The notes under the pieces were generated by a model that saw only the letters and a program-made list of their open reading frames with translations, was not told where the DNA came from and searched no databases. Shown here piece by piece: positions 36,078-45,234 of a stretch of DNA of 64,000 nucleotides. Source of the DNA: Roseicyclus sp. (lineage in GTDB: Bacteria > Pseudomonadota > Alphaproteobacteria > Rhodobacterales > Rhodobacteraceae); assembly GCA_018401055.1 (NCBI GenBank), contig JAGYLB010000112.1, forward strand, positions 102,989 to 166,988. Reading direction: 5' to 3'. The position numbers and the translations under genes are program-made. Numbering within the stretch: the stretch's first letter is position 1; each line of letters begins with the position of its first letter.

Positions 36078-37244
36078 ATGCGGGACACTGGGTATTTCGA
36101 CCAAGACAGCGGGACGCTGGCGGAGCTTGAGGCGCTGACAGCGCGGCGGGTGGAACACGCGCAGGTGCCGCTGGCGGCCTCGGTTCAGAAGAACGTGCCG
36201 ATCTACGACATGGATGCGTTGCGGGGCAATCTGGCCGATGGTGCTGCCCGGCGCGACCTGATGGCGGAATGGGCTTGGGTTCTGGGGCAGGGGCCGGGGG
36301 TTCTGGTCTTGAGCCACGCCTATGCCGACACCGCGCCCATCGACCGGGCAACGGCGGCCTATGAGGCGATCATCGCGCGGGAAAAGGCGGCGGGTGGCGG
36401 CGTGGCGGATCATCTTGCGGCTGCGGGCGCCAATGACCGGATCTGGAACAGCCTGCAAAAACTGTGTCTGGACGACCCGGAAACCTTCGCGCTCTACTTC
36501 GGCAATCCGGTGATCGACGCCGTGTGCGAGGCGTGGTTGGGGCCGTTTCACCAGATGACGGCGCAGGTCAATCTGGTCAGGCCGGGCGGCAAGGCGCAAA
36601 GCGCCCACCGCGATTTTCACCTTGGCTTTCAGACGGCCGAGGTCGCGGCGCGGTTTCCGGCGCATGTGCATGCGCTGTCTGCGATCATGACGCTGCAAGG
36701 GGCCATTGCGCATTGCGACATGCCGCTGGAAAGCGGGCCGACGATGTTGTTGCCCTTCTCGCAGCTCGTGCCGGGGGGATACATGGCCCATCGGCGGGCG
36801 GAGGTGGCAGGGTATTTCCGCGAAAACGCCGTGCAACTGCCGCTGCAAAAGGGCGATGCGCTGTTCTTCAATCCTGCGCTCTACCATGCGGCGGGGGATA
36901 ATGTATCAAGCGATATCAACCGGATGGCGAACCTTGTTCAAGTAAGTTCCGCCTTTGGCCGTGCGATGGAGGCGGTGGACCGCATGGCCATGTGCCGCGC
37001 GCTTTTCTCTGCGTTGCAGCGGCTCAAGGCCCGGGGACAACTGGACGCTTCCGCGATCAATGCCGCCATTGGTGCTGCGGCCGAGGGTTACGCTTTTCCC
37101 ACCAATCTCGACACCGACCCGCCCGTGGGTGGGCTTGCGCCCGAGACGCAGGCCGCGCTGATGGCGCGCGCCTTGGACGAGGGCTGGACGGCGGAGGCGT
37201 TCGAGGCAGCACTTCAGGCCCATGCGGCCAAGCGGGTTGCTTGA
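36078..37244 (+). CDS. Phytanoyl-CoA dioxygenase (PhyH)-like Fe(II)/2-oxoglutarate oxygenase
   Basis: A 388-aa protein with a cupin-like oxygenase core. The Fe triad is visible as His177 and Asp179 (SAHRDFH) and His270 (NPALYHAAGDN), with the 2-oxoglutarate-binding arginine at Arg282 (DINRMANLV). It lies 3 nt after the importer ATPase and abuts the second iolB. In a LacI-controlled inositol operon it may oxidatively demethylate or hydroxylate an imported inositol derivative; this is a guess from context. PhyH members act on many substrates, so the name says nothing about phytanoyl-CoA. Confidence 0.82.
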   Translation: MRDTGYFDQDSGTLAELEALTARRVEHAQVPLAASVQKNVPIYDMDALRGNLADGAARRDLMAEWAWVLGQGPGVLVLSHAYADTAPIDRATAAYEAIIAREKAAGGGVADHLAAAGANDRIWNSLQKLCLDDPETFALYFGNPVIDAVCEAWLGPFHQMTAQVNLVRPGGKAQSAHRDFHLGFQTAEVAARFPAHVHALSAIMTLQGAIAHCDMPLESGPTMLLPFSQLVPGGYMAHRRAEVAGYFRENAVQLPLQKGDALFFNPALYHAAGDNVSSDINRMANLVQVSSAFGRAMEAVDRMAMCRALFSALQRLKARGQLDASAINAAIGAAAEGYAFPTNLDTDPPVGGLAPETQAALMARALDEGWTAEAFEAALQAHAAKRVA

Positions 37245-38036
37245 TGGCGGGGCTGTTGCGCAAAGCCACAGGGCGTTCGGGGCAGGTCCATGCGATCACG
37301 CCCGAGGCGGCGGGGTGGTCTTATGTCGGCTTCGACCTCTGGCGGCTTTCGCCCGGGCAGACCGCCGCGGGCATCACGAAGGCCGAGAGGCGATCCTTGT
37401 GTTGGTCGAGGGGCGGGCCGAAGTGACGGCGGCGGGCGAAAATCATGGCGAGATGGGCGACCGGCTGAGCGTCTTCGAGCGCACGCCCCCCATGCGCTTT
37501 ACGTGCCACCCGGTGCCGATTGGCGCGCACAAGCCACCACCGATTGCACGCTGGCCGTCTGCACCGCGCCCAGCCCCGGCGGGCGACCTGTGCAACGGCT
37601 GGGGCCCGAAGGCATCGCGCTGGAGGATCGGGGCGCGGGCACCAACCTGCGCCATATCCACAACATCGCGATGGAAGGCCGCAACGTGGCCGACAGCCTG
37701 CTGGTGACCGAGGTCTATACGCCGGGCGGCCACTGGTCCTCCTACCCGCCGCACCGCCATGATGTGGATGATTTCCCCAACATCACCTATCTGGAAGAAA
37801 CCTATTACCACCGCCTGAACCCGGCGCAGGGCTTCGGGATCCAGCGTGTCTTTACCGACGATCTGACGCTGGACGAGACCATGGCCGTCGCCGATCACGA
37901 CGTGGTTCTGGTGCCGCGCGGGCACCACCCGTGCGCTGCGCCGCACGGGATCGAGATGTACTACCTCAACGTCATGGCGGGCCCGCGCCGCAACTGGCGG
38001 TTCGCCCTGCATCCCGATTTCGGGTTTCTCGCCTGA
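37244..38036 (+). CDS. Second IolB-like isomerase (two indels)
   Basis: A bicupin of about 264 aa related to 5-deoxyglucuronate isomerase but divergent from the gene at 25007. The start (MAGLLRKATGRSGQVHAITP) overlaps the PhyH stop. Frames change near 37383 and 37490. The C-terminal cupin has YPPHRHDVDDFP, LEETYYHRLNP, RGHHPCAAPHG and IEMYYLNVMAGP, the expected metal ligands. Its place in the importer/PhyH operon suggests it handles the product of a modified inositol or acts as a paralogue under the same LacI control. Confidence 0.84.
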
Positions 38037-38093
38037 GGGGCGGCGTGGCTCTGTTCCCACCCGGCGTGCTGCGATAGCCTGCACTCCGATGCC

Positions 38094-38849
38094 ATGAAAA
38101 ACGTATCCGAACACTCCGCCGGGGGCTTTCCCCGCATCGACTGGCTTGGGCTGGACGGTCTCTTGGTGCGTTTTGGTGAGAGCCTCAGCGAGCCTGCGAA
38201 CCGCGCGGCCCTTGCGCTCCGTCATGCCGCGACGCGCGAGAATTGGCCGGGCGTGGAAGAGGTGACCAGCGCGCTGGTTTCGACCTACCTGCGTTTTGAT
38301 CCGCTGGCCGTTGATGCCGCGGGTCTGCGTGCGCGTCTTTGTGATCTTGTGGAAAGCCGCGACTGGAGGGCCGAACCGCTGCCGGGCGGGCGTCGGTTGT
38401 GGCGCGTGCCTGCGGTCTTCGGCACCGATCTGGCCCCGCAACTGGCGGAGGCGGCGGCGCTGGCGGGCGCGACGCCTGAGCAGGCGATAGCCCAGATCGC
38501 CGCGACCCGTCTACGCGTGCAGACCATCGGGTTCGCCCCCGGCCAGCCCTATCTGGGCGAACTGCCGGACAACTGGGCGATCCCGCGCCAAACTGCGCTG
38601 ACGCCCAAGGTCGAGGTTGGCGCGCTGTGCGTGGCGATCCGTCAGATGACGCTGTTTTCCACGGCGACGCCCACGGGCTGGCGGCAGGTGGCGCAGACCG
38701 CCTTGCGCCTGTTCCGGCCCGAGAGCGAGACGCCCTTTGTGCTGCGCCCCGGCGACGAGGTGTTGTTTGAGCCCATGGAACGCGCGGCCTATGAGCGGCT
38801 GAAGGCCGAAGGCCCCGGTGGCGGCGCGGTGGCGGAGGTGTTGGCGTGA
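38094..38849 (+). CDS. pxpB: 5-Oxoprolinase subunit PxpB (KipI-like)
   Basis: A 251-aa KipI/PxpB protein. PxpABC hydrolyses the damage product 5-oxoproline to glutamate with ATP. The C-terminal cyclophilin-like domain shows GFAPGQPYLGELP and GWRQVAQTALRLF (the family's TPGGW-like element) and ends with DEVLFEPM. It lies 57 nt after the second iolB and overlaps pxpC by 4 nt. Intact. Confidence 0.92.
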   Translation: MKNVSEHSAGGFPRIDWLGLDGLLVRFGESLSEPANRAALALRHAATRENWPGVEEVTSALVSTYLRFDPLAVDAAGLRARLCDLVESRDWRAEPLPGGRRLWRVPAVFGTDLAPQLAEAAALAGATPEQAIAQIAATRLRVQTIGFAPGQPYLGELPDNWAIPRQTALTPKVEVGALCVAIRQMTLFSTATPTGWRQVAQTALRLFRPESETPFVLRPGDEVLFEPMERAAYERLKAEGPGGGAVAEVLA

Positions 38850-39861
38850 CCCGCGCGCTGATCGTGCACAAGGCGGGCCCGGCGATGAGCCTGCAGGATC
38901 TTGGCCGCCCCGGCTTCTTGTCGCAGGGCCTGTCGCGGGGCGGGGCCGCCGACCGGCTGGCGCTGGCCGAGGGGGCGGTGTTGCTGGGGCAGCGGCTGGG
39001 TTTGGCCGCCATCGAGATGGCGAGCATGGGCGGGGTCTTCGAGGCGCTGGGGGAGGTTCGCATCGCCCTGACCGGCGCGCCGATGCGCGCGACGCTCGAC
39101 GGTGCGCCGCTGGTCTGGGGCGCCTCGCATGCGATGCGGGCGGGGCAAAGGCTCGAGATCGGGCCGGTGCTGGCGGGTGTCTATGGCTACCTGCATGTGG
39201 GGGCGGGTTTGACACGGTGCCGATGCTGGGCGCGCGCGGGGTGCATCTGTCCGCAGGCATCGGGCGGGCCTTGGCAGCGGGCGACCGGCTGGACCTTGGT
39301 CCCGATCCGGGCGGCGTGACAGGGCTGGCCCTGCCGCAAGACGACCGCTTTGCGGGGGGCGTGCTGCGCGCCGTCCATGGCCCGCAGACGGCGATGTTCG
39401 CGGCCGATGAGGTTGCCCGGTTTCAATCCACGCGCTTTGCCCGCGACCCGCGCGGCAACCGCATGGGCGTGCGCCTTATCCCCGAGGGTGATGGGTTTCA
39501 CAGCCGCGCGGGGCTGTCGATCCTGTCCGACATCGTGGTGCCGGGCGACATCCAGATCACCGGAGACGGTGCGCCCATGGTGCTCTTGTCGGAATGCCAG
39601 ACCACGGGCGGCTATCCCCGGATCGGCACGGTCCTGCCCTGCGACCTGCCGCGCGCGGCACAGGCACCTGCGGGGGCGGCGCTGACCATCCGGTTCGTCG
39701 AGCGCGCCGAGGCGTTGGCAGCCGAGCGCGCAGCCGCCGATGCGGTTCGAGCGTTTTCCGGCCGGTTGACCCGGCTGGTGCGCGACCCGCGCGACATCCG
39801 CGATCTGCTGGCCTATCAACTGATCAGCGGCGTGACGGCGGGCAAGACGGAAAAGGGCTAG
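38846..39861 (+). CDS. pxpC: 5-Oxoprolinase subunit PxpC (KipA-like, frameshifted near 39207)
   Basis: Biotin-dependent carboxylase-like domain protein of about 338 aa. VHKAGPAMSLQDLGRPGF and LSRGGAADRLAL open the N-terminal cyclophilin-like domain. One missing G near 39207 breaks the frame; restored it reads VGGGFDTVPMLGARGV. The second half has LSILSDIVVPGDIQITGDG and SECQTTGGYPRIGTV, both family signatures. Follows pxpB, 2 nt before pxpA. Confidence 0.92.
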
Positions 39862-39863
39862 CG

Positions 39864-40634
39864 ATGCAGGGTCAGGTGGATCTGAATGCGGATATGGGCG
39901 AAGGTTTCGGCCCCTGGCGCATGGGCGATGATGCGGCGTTGCTTGATATCGTGACCTCGGCCAATATCGCCTGCGGCTTTCACGCGGGCGACCCCGATGT
40001 GATGGCGCAGGTGATGGCGCAGGCGGTCGCGCGCGGCGTGGGGATCGGGGCGCATCCGGGCTTTGCCGATCTTCAGGGTTTTGGCCGGCGACGGATCGAC
40101 ATGAGCCACGCCGCGCTGGGCCATCTGGTCGCCTACCAGCTTGGGGCGGCGCAGGGCATGGCGCGGGCGGCGGGCGGGCAGGTGCGGCACCTCAAGCTGC
40201 ATGGCGCGCTGGCCAATATGGCCGCCGCCGATGCCGGGATGGCGCGGGCCTGCTACGCCGCTGCGCTGGCCGTCGATCCCGAGATCATCGTGATGGTGCT
40301 GGCCGGCACCGCGCAAGAGGCGGCGGCGCGCGATCTGGGTGCGCGGGTGGCTTGCGAGATCTTCGCCGACCGCGCCTATGAGGATGACGGGCAACTGGTC
40401 GACCGGCGCAAGCCCGGCGCGGTGATCCATGACGGCGGGCTTGCCGCGCAGCGCATCCTCGCCATGCTGGAGGCTGGCGCGATCATCACCGAGACGGGCA
40501 AGCATCTGCCCTCGCGCATCGACACGATCTGCTTGCATGGCGACACGGCCGAGGCCGTTACCATGGCGCGCGACCTGCGTGTGGCGCTGGAAGGGGCAGG
40601 GGTGCGGCTGGCCGCGTTCGAAGGTGGGCGCTAG
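39864..40634 (+). CDS. pxpA: 5-Oxoprolinase subunit PxpA (LamB/YcsF)
   Basis: A 256-aa LamB/YcsF protein, the last gene of pxpBCA. VDLNADMGEGFGPWRMGDD at the N terminus, SANIACGFHAGDPDVM, GAHPGFADLQGFGRR, HLKLHGALANM and ICLHGDTAEAV near the C terminus are the family's conserved catalytic stretches. Start ATG 39864 follows the pxpC stop closely. Its 3' end overlaps by 4 nt the convergent desaturase gene. Confidence 0.94.
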   Translation: MQGQVDLNADMGEGFGPWRMGDDAALLDIVTSANIACGFHAGDPDVMAQVMAQAVARGVGIGAHPGFADLQGFGRRRIDMSHAALGHLVAYQLGAAQGMARAAGGQVRHLKLHGALANMAAADAGMARACYAAALAVDPEIIVMVLAGTAQEAAARDLGARVACEIFADRAYEDDGQLVDRRKPGAVIHDGGLAAQRILAMLEAGAIITETGKHLPSRIDTICLHGDTAEAVTMARDLRVALEGAGVRLAAFEGGR

Positions 40635-41731
40635 GCCTGCGCTTCGGCGAAGGAGACGAGGCGCCGCTGATCCTCGTCCCACAGGTGCAGGCGGGCGCAG
40701 TGCAGGCTGTCGCGCAGCGTGATCGTATGCACATCGGCTAGAACCTTGTGGTCGCGGATGACCTCGTCCAGCCGATAGAACGGGATGCGGCTGGCCATGT
40801 GATGCACGTGATGCACCCCGATATTGGCGGTCAGCCAGCGCAGGACCGGCGGCAGGACGTAATGCGACGAGCCATGCATGGCGGCATCCTGCACGGCCCA
40901 ATCTGCCTCATGATCCCAATGCGTTTCCTCGAACTGGTGCTGGACGTAGAAGAGCCACATGCCGATCGAGGCGGCCAGAACCACCGTCGGCAAGGCCACG
41001 AAAAGCAGCACTTGTGGCCCGCCCAGCCGATAGAGCGCATAGCCGAGCGCTGCGATGGCCAGGTTGGTGCCCATCGAGCTTGCCCAGTAGCGCCAGCCCG
41101 CGCGCATGAACCCCAGCGGCAGACGGTTCTGCAGCAAGAAGCTGTAGGCAGGCGCGATGCCGAAAAGCACCACAGGGTTGCGCACCAGACGGTAGAGCAT
41201 GCGCCGGACCGGCGGCGCCGCGCCGTATTCGGCCACCGTCATGGTGGGAATGTCGCCGATGCCGCGCCGGTCGAGATTGCCGGTAGAGGCATGGTGGATC
41301 GCATGGCTTTGCCGCCAGACGGCATAGGGCGTCAGCGTCAGGACGCCGATAGTGCGCCCGACCCAGGTGTTGAGCGCGCGGCTGGCGAAAAACGAGCCAT
41401 GTCCGCAATCGTGCTGGATCATGAAGAGCCGCACCAAAAAGGCGGCATTGGCCAGCGACAGCAGCAAGGCGAGCATAGGGTGGATCGACAGGGCGGCCCA
41501 TGACAGGCCGAAAAGGGTCATGAACGGCAGGGCCGTGACCGTCAGTTCAAAGGCGCTTTTGGAGGCGATGGGCGTGCGGTAGCGCGCCAGAATGCGGGTC
41601 CAATCCGCCGGCCGCAAGACGGGCTCGGACGGGTCATTGGCCGCGAGGCCGGGTTGCGGGCCCCCTGCAAGAGGGCCCACCCCGATGGGTTCAGGCGAGG
41701 GCGAGATTGATCGCGCTTTCGCGGCCGTCAC
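40631..41731 (-). CDS. Fatty acid desaturase
   Basis: Membrane di-iron desaturase with three histidine boxes, HDCGH, HAIHH and HHVHH, and hydrophobic segments around residues 65-100 and 200-245. It probably introduces a double bond into membrane lipids, which fits the adjacent cold-shock gene. The frame begins at ATG 41731, but this overlaps the 3' end of cspA by 41 nt; a later start, for example GTG just before GPLAGG (about residue 18), may be the real one. Conserved sequence begins around PADWTRILARYR. Confidence 0.85.
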   Translation of the reverse strand: MTAAKARSISPSPEPIGVGPLAGGPQPGLAANDPSEPVLRPADWTRILARYRTPIASKSAFELTVTALPFMTLFGLSWAALSIHPMLALLLSLANAAFLVRLFMIQHDCGHGSFFASRALNTWVGRTIGVLTLTPYAVWRQSHAIHHASTGNLDRRGIGDIPTMTVAEYGAAPPVRRMLYRLVRNPVVLFGIAPAYSFLLQNRLPLGFMRAGWRYWASSMGTNLAIAALGYALYRLGGPQVLLFVALPTVVLAASIGMWLFYVQHQFEETHWDHEADWAVQDAAMHGSSHYVLPPVLRWLTANIGVHHVHHMASRIPFYRLDEVIRDHKVLADVHTITLRDSLHCARLHLWDEDQRRLVSFAEAQA

Positions 41732-41897
41732 GGCCCTGTTCCATGTCGAACGTCACTTTCTGCGCATCGGCGAGGCCGGTCAGACCGGCGCGTTCCACGG
41801 CGGAGATGTGCACGAACACGTCACGACCGCCATTTTCGGGCTCGATGAAGCCGAAGCCTTTGGAAGTATTGAACCATTTCACGGTGCCATTGGCCAT
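41691..41897 (-). CDS. cspA: Cold-shock protein, CspA family
   Basis: A 68-aa single-stranded nucleic-acid-binding beta barrel. MANGTVKWFNTSKGFGFIEP and DVFVHISAVERAGL contain RNP1 (KGFGFI) and RNP2 (VFVHI). ATG 41897 with GGAGACC upstream gives the standard length; the open frame to 41960 would add 21 unconserved residues. It is a chaperone for RNA in the cold or stationary phase. A leader of up to about 200 nt upstream lacks another gene on this strand and may be its 5' UTR. Confidence 0.93.
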   Translation of the reverse strand: MANGTVKWFNTSKGFGFIEPENGGRDVFVHISAVERAGLTGLADAQKVTFDMEQGRDGRESAINLALA

Positions 41898-42108
41898 ATC
41901 CGTGGTCTCCTGTTCTTGGGTGATGCCCGCGATATGCGGCATCTCGGCAATATCAGTCATTATCGATCAACTGAGAGCCGGATGAACGGGAAGCAGCGGT
42001 TCGAGCAGAATAACGTTAGCACGCCCTACATGCACCGGATGGGCCGCTGACACAAGGGTCATGCGGCCGCGGGGGCAGATAACGTGAAAAATCTTCGCAG
42101 CTCGAGGC

Positions 42109-42297
42109 TCAGTGCGGCCGGGACGGGCCCGCCTTGAGAGGTGCGGCGGTCTTGGCCTTGGGACGGCGGGGGGCGATGTCGCGGCTCAGGGCGGCGGTGC
42201 GGATGCGGGCGTCGAAGGCTTTCTTCCAGGCTGCCGTCAAGGCATCGGTCTGGCCCGCGCTTGCGGCCCAGAGCTTTGTCCGTTTCAGGGATGTCAT
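42109..42297 (-). CDS. Small basic protein of unknown function
   Basis: A 62-aa Lys/Arg/Ala-rich protein (MTSLKRTKLWAASAGQTDAL at the start, ending PLKAGPSRPH). AAAGGACAG upstream of ATG 42297 is a fair ribosome site. The tail is rich in Lys-Ala-Pro, like some nucleic-acid-binding proteins. No family recognised. It lies in the 5' direction of cspA; the two might share a transcript. Moderate certainty that it is real. Confidence 0.4.
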   Translation of the reverse strand: MTSLKRTKLWAASAGQTDALTAAWKKAFDARIRTAALSRDIAPRRPKAKTAAPLKAGPSRPH

Positions 42298-42319
42298 GGA
42301 CTGTCCTTTCAAGGACTGT

Positions 42320-42336
42320 CCGGGCGGATCGCCCGG
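42320..42336. promoter_or_regulatory. GC hairpin in the leader of the small basic protein
   Basis: CCGGGCG, GAT, CGCCCGG forms a perfect 7-bp stem with a 3-nt loop, 23 nt before the small gene's start. A 9-bp direct repeat (GGACTGTCC at 42298-42306 and 42312-42320) adjoins it. Role unknown; could be a leader structure. Confidence 0.35.
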
Positions 42337-42444
42337 AGCGATCTGCTGGTGACAGTGCACCCGCAGATGCCAACCATAGCACAGACCGGCCCGATACGCA
42401 CGGGGTAAGGTGGATTGCGCTTGCACAGCCCTCGTCACACGCCA

Positions 42445-43211
42445 TCAGCCGCCAAAATCGGTGATGCGTCGGGTCGTTTCAGGGTCGAGGAAGCAGGCCA
42501 CGGTCGCCTCCGTCTCCAGATCCAACGCGCGCTGGATCGCGCCGCCACCCACCTGCGTCAGGACGCGCTTCATCGCGCGCAGCGACAGGGGCGGCAGGGC
42601 GGCAAGTCGGGCGGCCACGGCATGAGCTTCGGCGCGGAGCGCCGCATCGGGCACGACCTTCCAAGCGACCCCGCAGGCCTTGAGGTCGGCCGCCGTGTAC
42701 TGCTCGCCCAGATAGAGCATCTCGCGCGCCTTCACGGGGCCGACGATGGCGGGCAGGATCGAGGTGACGGCCCCGGTGACGAAGACGTTGAGCGAGACCT
42801 CGGGGAAAAAGGCCTTGGCACTTTCGCCCCAGATCGGGAAATCGCAGTTCAGCGCCCATTCGAAGCCCCCGCCCACGGCCCAGCCGTTGATCGCACCCAC
42901 CACGGGCTTTTCGCCCAGCACGATGGCGCGGGTGACGGCCTGGATCGCGTCGACATGGGCGCGCGCCTCGGCCTCCGTCTCGGGGTGGACATGTTCGCGC
43001 CGGTCGTCGCCCGCGCAAAAGGCGCGGCCTTCGCCGGTCAAGACGATAGCCCGGGTCGCAGGGTCGGCGTTGGCGTCGTCAAAGCGCGCGCGGCCTCGTC
43101 GATCAAGCGGCGGTTCATCGCGTTGAGCGATCCGGGCCGGTTCAGCGCGATGGTGCGCACGCCGTCCTCCGCGAGGGTGGACAGGATCGTGTCATAGGTG
43201 AAATCGGTCAT
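42445..43211 (-). CDS. Enoyl-CoA hydratase/isomerase family protein (frameshifted near 43078)
   Basis: A crotonase-fold protein of about 255 aa. MTDFTYDTILSTLAEDGVRTIALNRP begins at ATG 43211; one missing G near 43078 separates it from the rest (restored: EAARALDDANADPATRAIVL). The oxyanion hole is GEGRAFCAGDD and INGWAVGGGFEWAL. The usual second catalytic glutamate position lies near FFPEVSLN. Together with the PaaK-like ligase next to it (4-nt overlap) it would process an aromatic or short-chain acyl-CoA; the substrate is unknown. Confidence 0.86.
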
Positions 43212-44509
43212 GGATGGCTCCGGATGACGCGGGCGGTCTTGCCCTCGGTGACGGGAAAATGGCCCGCAGGCAGGATCGTGACCCGCGCGCTGGCCCCCAA
43301 TTGCGCCTTGAGGGCGGCGGTGATGCGGGCGGCCAGGGTACCGTCGTCGCGCGCGCCCTTGGCCAGTTCCGCCTGCACGGGCAGGCTGTCGTAGGGCGGG
43401 CGCGTGTCCAGCACGATGCGGTAATCGCCCGACAATTCGGGAAAGCCCGTCAGGACCGCCGCGACCATGGTGGGGAACATGTTCAGGCCGCGCACGACGA
43501 CCATGTCGTCGCTGCGGCCGACCACGCGGAACCGGAAGCCGGTGCAGCCGCAGGCACAGGGATCTGTGCCGCTGATCGCCACAATATCGCCGGTGCGAAA
43601 GCGGACCAGTGGCTGGCAATCGCGGGCAAGGTGGGTAAGGACCAACTCGCCCGATGCCCCCTCGGCCAGTGTCACGGGTTGGGTGGTGTCAGGGTCGATC
43701 AGTTCGGCGTGCAGCACGTCATGGGCCACGAAATGCAGGTCGGTGTCGTGGTCGCATTGCGCGGCGAAATTGCAAAACACGTCCGAAACGCCGTAATTGG
43801 CGTTGCGCGGCTCCATCCCCCAGGTCGCCTTGAGGCGCGCGCGCAGGCTTGGGTCATCCAGCCCCGGCTCGCCACCGAACAGGCCCAGCTTTAGGCCGAG
43901 GTCGGCAGGCAAGAGGCCGGGAAACTCCTCGGCCAGCACGCGTTCCAGCACAGCGGGGTAGGACGGCGTGCAGGAGATCGCGTCGATCCCCACCTCGCGG
44001 ATGGTGCGCACCAAAAGCGCGGTTGAGCCCACGCCGAAGGGCACCACCGTCGCGCCGGTCCGTTCCAGCGTCATATGATCGGTCAGGCCCCCCATCCACA
44101 TCTGGTAGTTCAGGCAATGGACCACGGTCATTCCCGGACGCAGACCGGCCAGTGATTGCGCCCGCGCGCCCACGACCTCGGTGATCTCGCAATCACGCGC
44201 CGACAACGCCAGCGTCATCGCCTGCCCGGTGGTGCCCGAGGTGCGGTGGACGCGCGCCACCGTGTCGCGCGGCGTGGCAAGGTAGTCGCCGAAAGGCGGA
44301 TGAGCGGCTTGCGACAGGCGCAGGCCGGCCTTGTCGGACAGGGGCAGGGCGGGCAAATCCTCCAGCCGGGCGGGGGCCGGCATGCCCTCCCAAAGCGCGC
44401 GGTAAAAGGGCGATCCGGCGACATGGGCGCGCTGCGCCTCCCATGCTGACTGCCTGTGGTCGGACAGGTCGTCTAGGGGCATCTTGTGGGCGTCTTGGAT
44501 CAGGCTCAT
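43208..44509 (-). CDS. Phenylacetate-CoA ligase-like AMP-binding protein
   Basis: A 433-aa adenylating enzyme of the PaaK type. The P-loop motif is HRTSGTTGQAMTLALS, followed by YGVSDVF, VRFRTGDI and GRSDDMVVVRGLNMFPT (hinge region), matching PaaK-family enzymes that activate aryl acids to CoA thioesters. The C-terminal catalytic lysine is expected near EGKTARVI. Sits between tetR and the enoyl-CoA hydratase with overlapping ends, one operon. Substrate not evident; a true phenylacetate pathway (paaABCDE) is not present here. Confidence 0.87.
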   Translation of the reverse strand: MSLIQDAHKMPLDDLSDHRQSAWEAQRAHVAGSPFYRALWEGMPAPARLEDLPALPLSDKAGLRLSQAAHPPFGDYLATPRDTVARVHRTSGTTGQAMTLALSARDCEITEVVGARAQSLAGLRPGMTVVHCLNYQMWMGGLTDHMTLERTGATVVPFGVGSTALLVRTIREVGIDAISCTPSYPAVLERVLAEEFPGLLPADLGLKLGLFGGEPGLDDPSLRARLKATWGMEPRNANYGVSDVFCNFAAQCDHDTDLHFVAHDVLHAELIDPDTTQPVTLAEGASGELVLTHLARDCQPLVRFRTGDIVAISGTDPCACGCTGFRFRVVGRSDDMVVVRGLNMFPTMVAAVLTGFPELSGDYRIVLDTRPPYDSLPVQAELAKGARDDGTLAARITAALKAQLGASARVTILPAGHFPVTEGKTARVIRSHP

Positions 44510-45201
44510 GGGGCCATCCCTTTGGTCCAGAGGTCGGTGAACAGGTCCAGCACCGCGTCGCGGTCTTGCGACAGGGCGATGATCTGCGGGTCTTGGGTCA
44601 CATGCAGGGCGGTCAGGTACTGGTCGACCATGCCGCCCAGCGCATAGGCCCGTCGCATCAGGTCGGCCTCAACCCGGGCCTTTGCCCCGTCGCGGCGGCG
44701 CGTGGCGGCCACGACGGTGGCGATCCAGTCTTCGTTGAGCCGCTGAAAGGCAAGCCGTGCGGCCGGAAGGGCATCGAGCCCCACCACCAGACAGCGCATC
44801 AGACCCGCATTCTCTTCGAACAGGTGCATGTAGGCGGCGGTGGTGGCGCGCACGGGGTCGGGCGTGTCGCGCGCGGCCGTCCGCATCTCGATCTGGAGGT
44901 GATCGACAAAGGCCTCGAGCACGGCGCCTGCCAGCAGGTTGCGGTTGGGAAAGTAGATGTAGAACGTGCCATGGGCGACACATGCGCGCGCGCAGACGGC
45001 GGCGACGGTCAGATCCTCGAGCGGCTGGCGCGCCAGCAGATGCGCGCCCGCGATCATCAGGTCGCGCCTTGTCCGTTCGCCTTTGGGCAGGGCCGCGCGG
45101 CCTTGCGCCAGCCAGTCGGCAAAGCGGTCTTGTGGCGGGGTGCGGGGTCGGGGCTGGGCATGCCGGGTCCGGGGTGAAGATGAATATGACATCATCATCA
45201 T
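44506..45201 (-). CDS. TetR-family transcriptional regulator
   Basis: N-terminal HTH at about residues 45-90 (AGAHLLARQPLEDLTVAAVCARACVAHGTFYIYFPNRNLL, quoted as a region; key motif GTFYIYFPNR) and an all-helical ligand domain. The start is uncertain because four Met codons open the frame (MMMMSYSSS). It overlaps the ligase start by 4 nt and is the first gene of the tetR-ligase-hydratase set, so it likely represses it until an acyl-CoA or aromatic inducer appears. Confidence 0.86.
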   Translation of the reverse strand: MMMMSYSSSPRTRHAQPRPRTPPQDRFADWLAQGRAALPKGERTRRDLMIAGAHLLARQPLEDLTVAAVCARACVAHGTFYIYFPNRNLLAGAVLEAFVDHLQIEMRTAARDTPDPVRATTAAYMHLFEENAGLMRCLVVGLDALPAARLAFQRLNEDWIATVVAATRRRDGAKARVEADLMRRAYALGGMVDQYLTALHVTQDPQIIALSQDRDAVLDLFTDLWTKGMAP

Positions 45202-45212
45202 TTTTGTGATGA
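45195..45212. promoter_or_regulatory. Dyad at the tetR start, possible autoregulatory operator
   Basis: TCATCA, TTTTTG, TGATGA is a perfect 6-bp dyad around an AT spacer; outer bases GAC and GTC extend the symmetry loosely. It overlaps the first possible ATG of tetR, which also hints that the true start may be further inside. Confidence 0.35.
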
Positions 45213-45234
45213 GTCAAATCGTTTCCCGGCTGTG

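Noticed and set aside
42298..42320. GGACTGTCC direct repeat as a regulatory element
   Set aside because: Two short copies in a leader are not enough to support a site; mentioned only with the adjacent hairpin.
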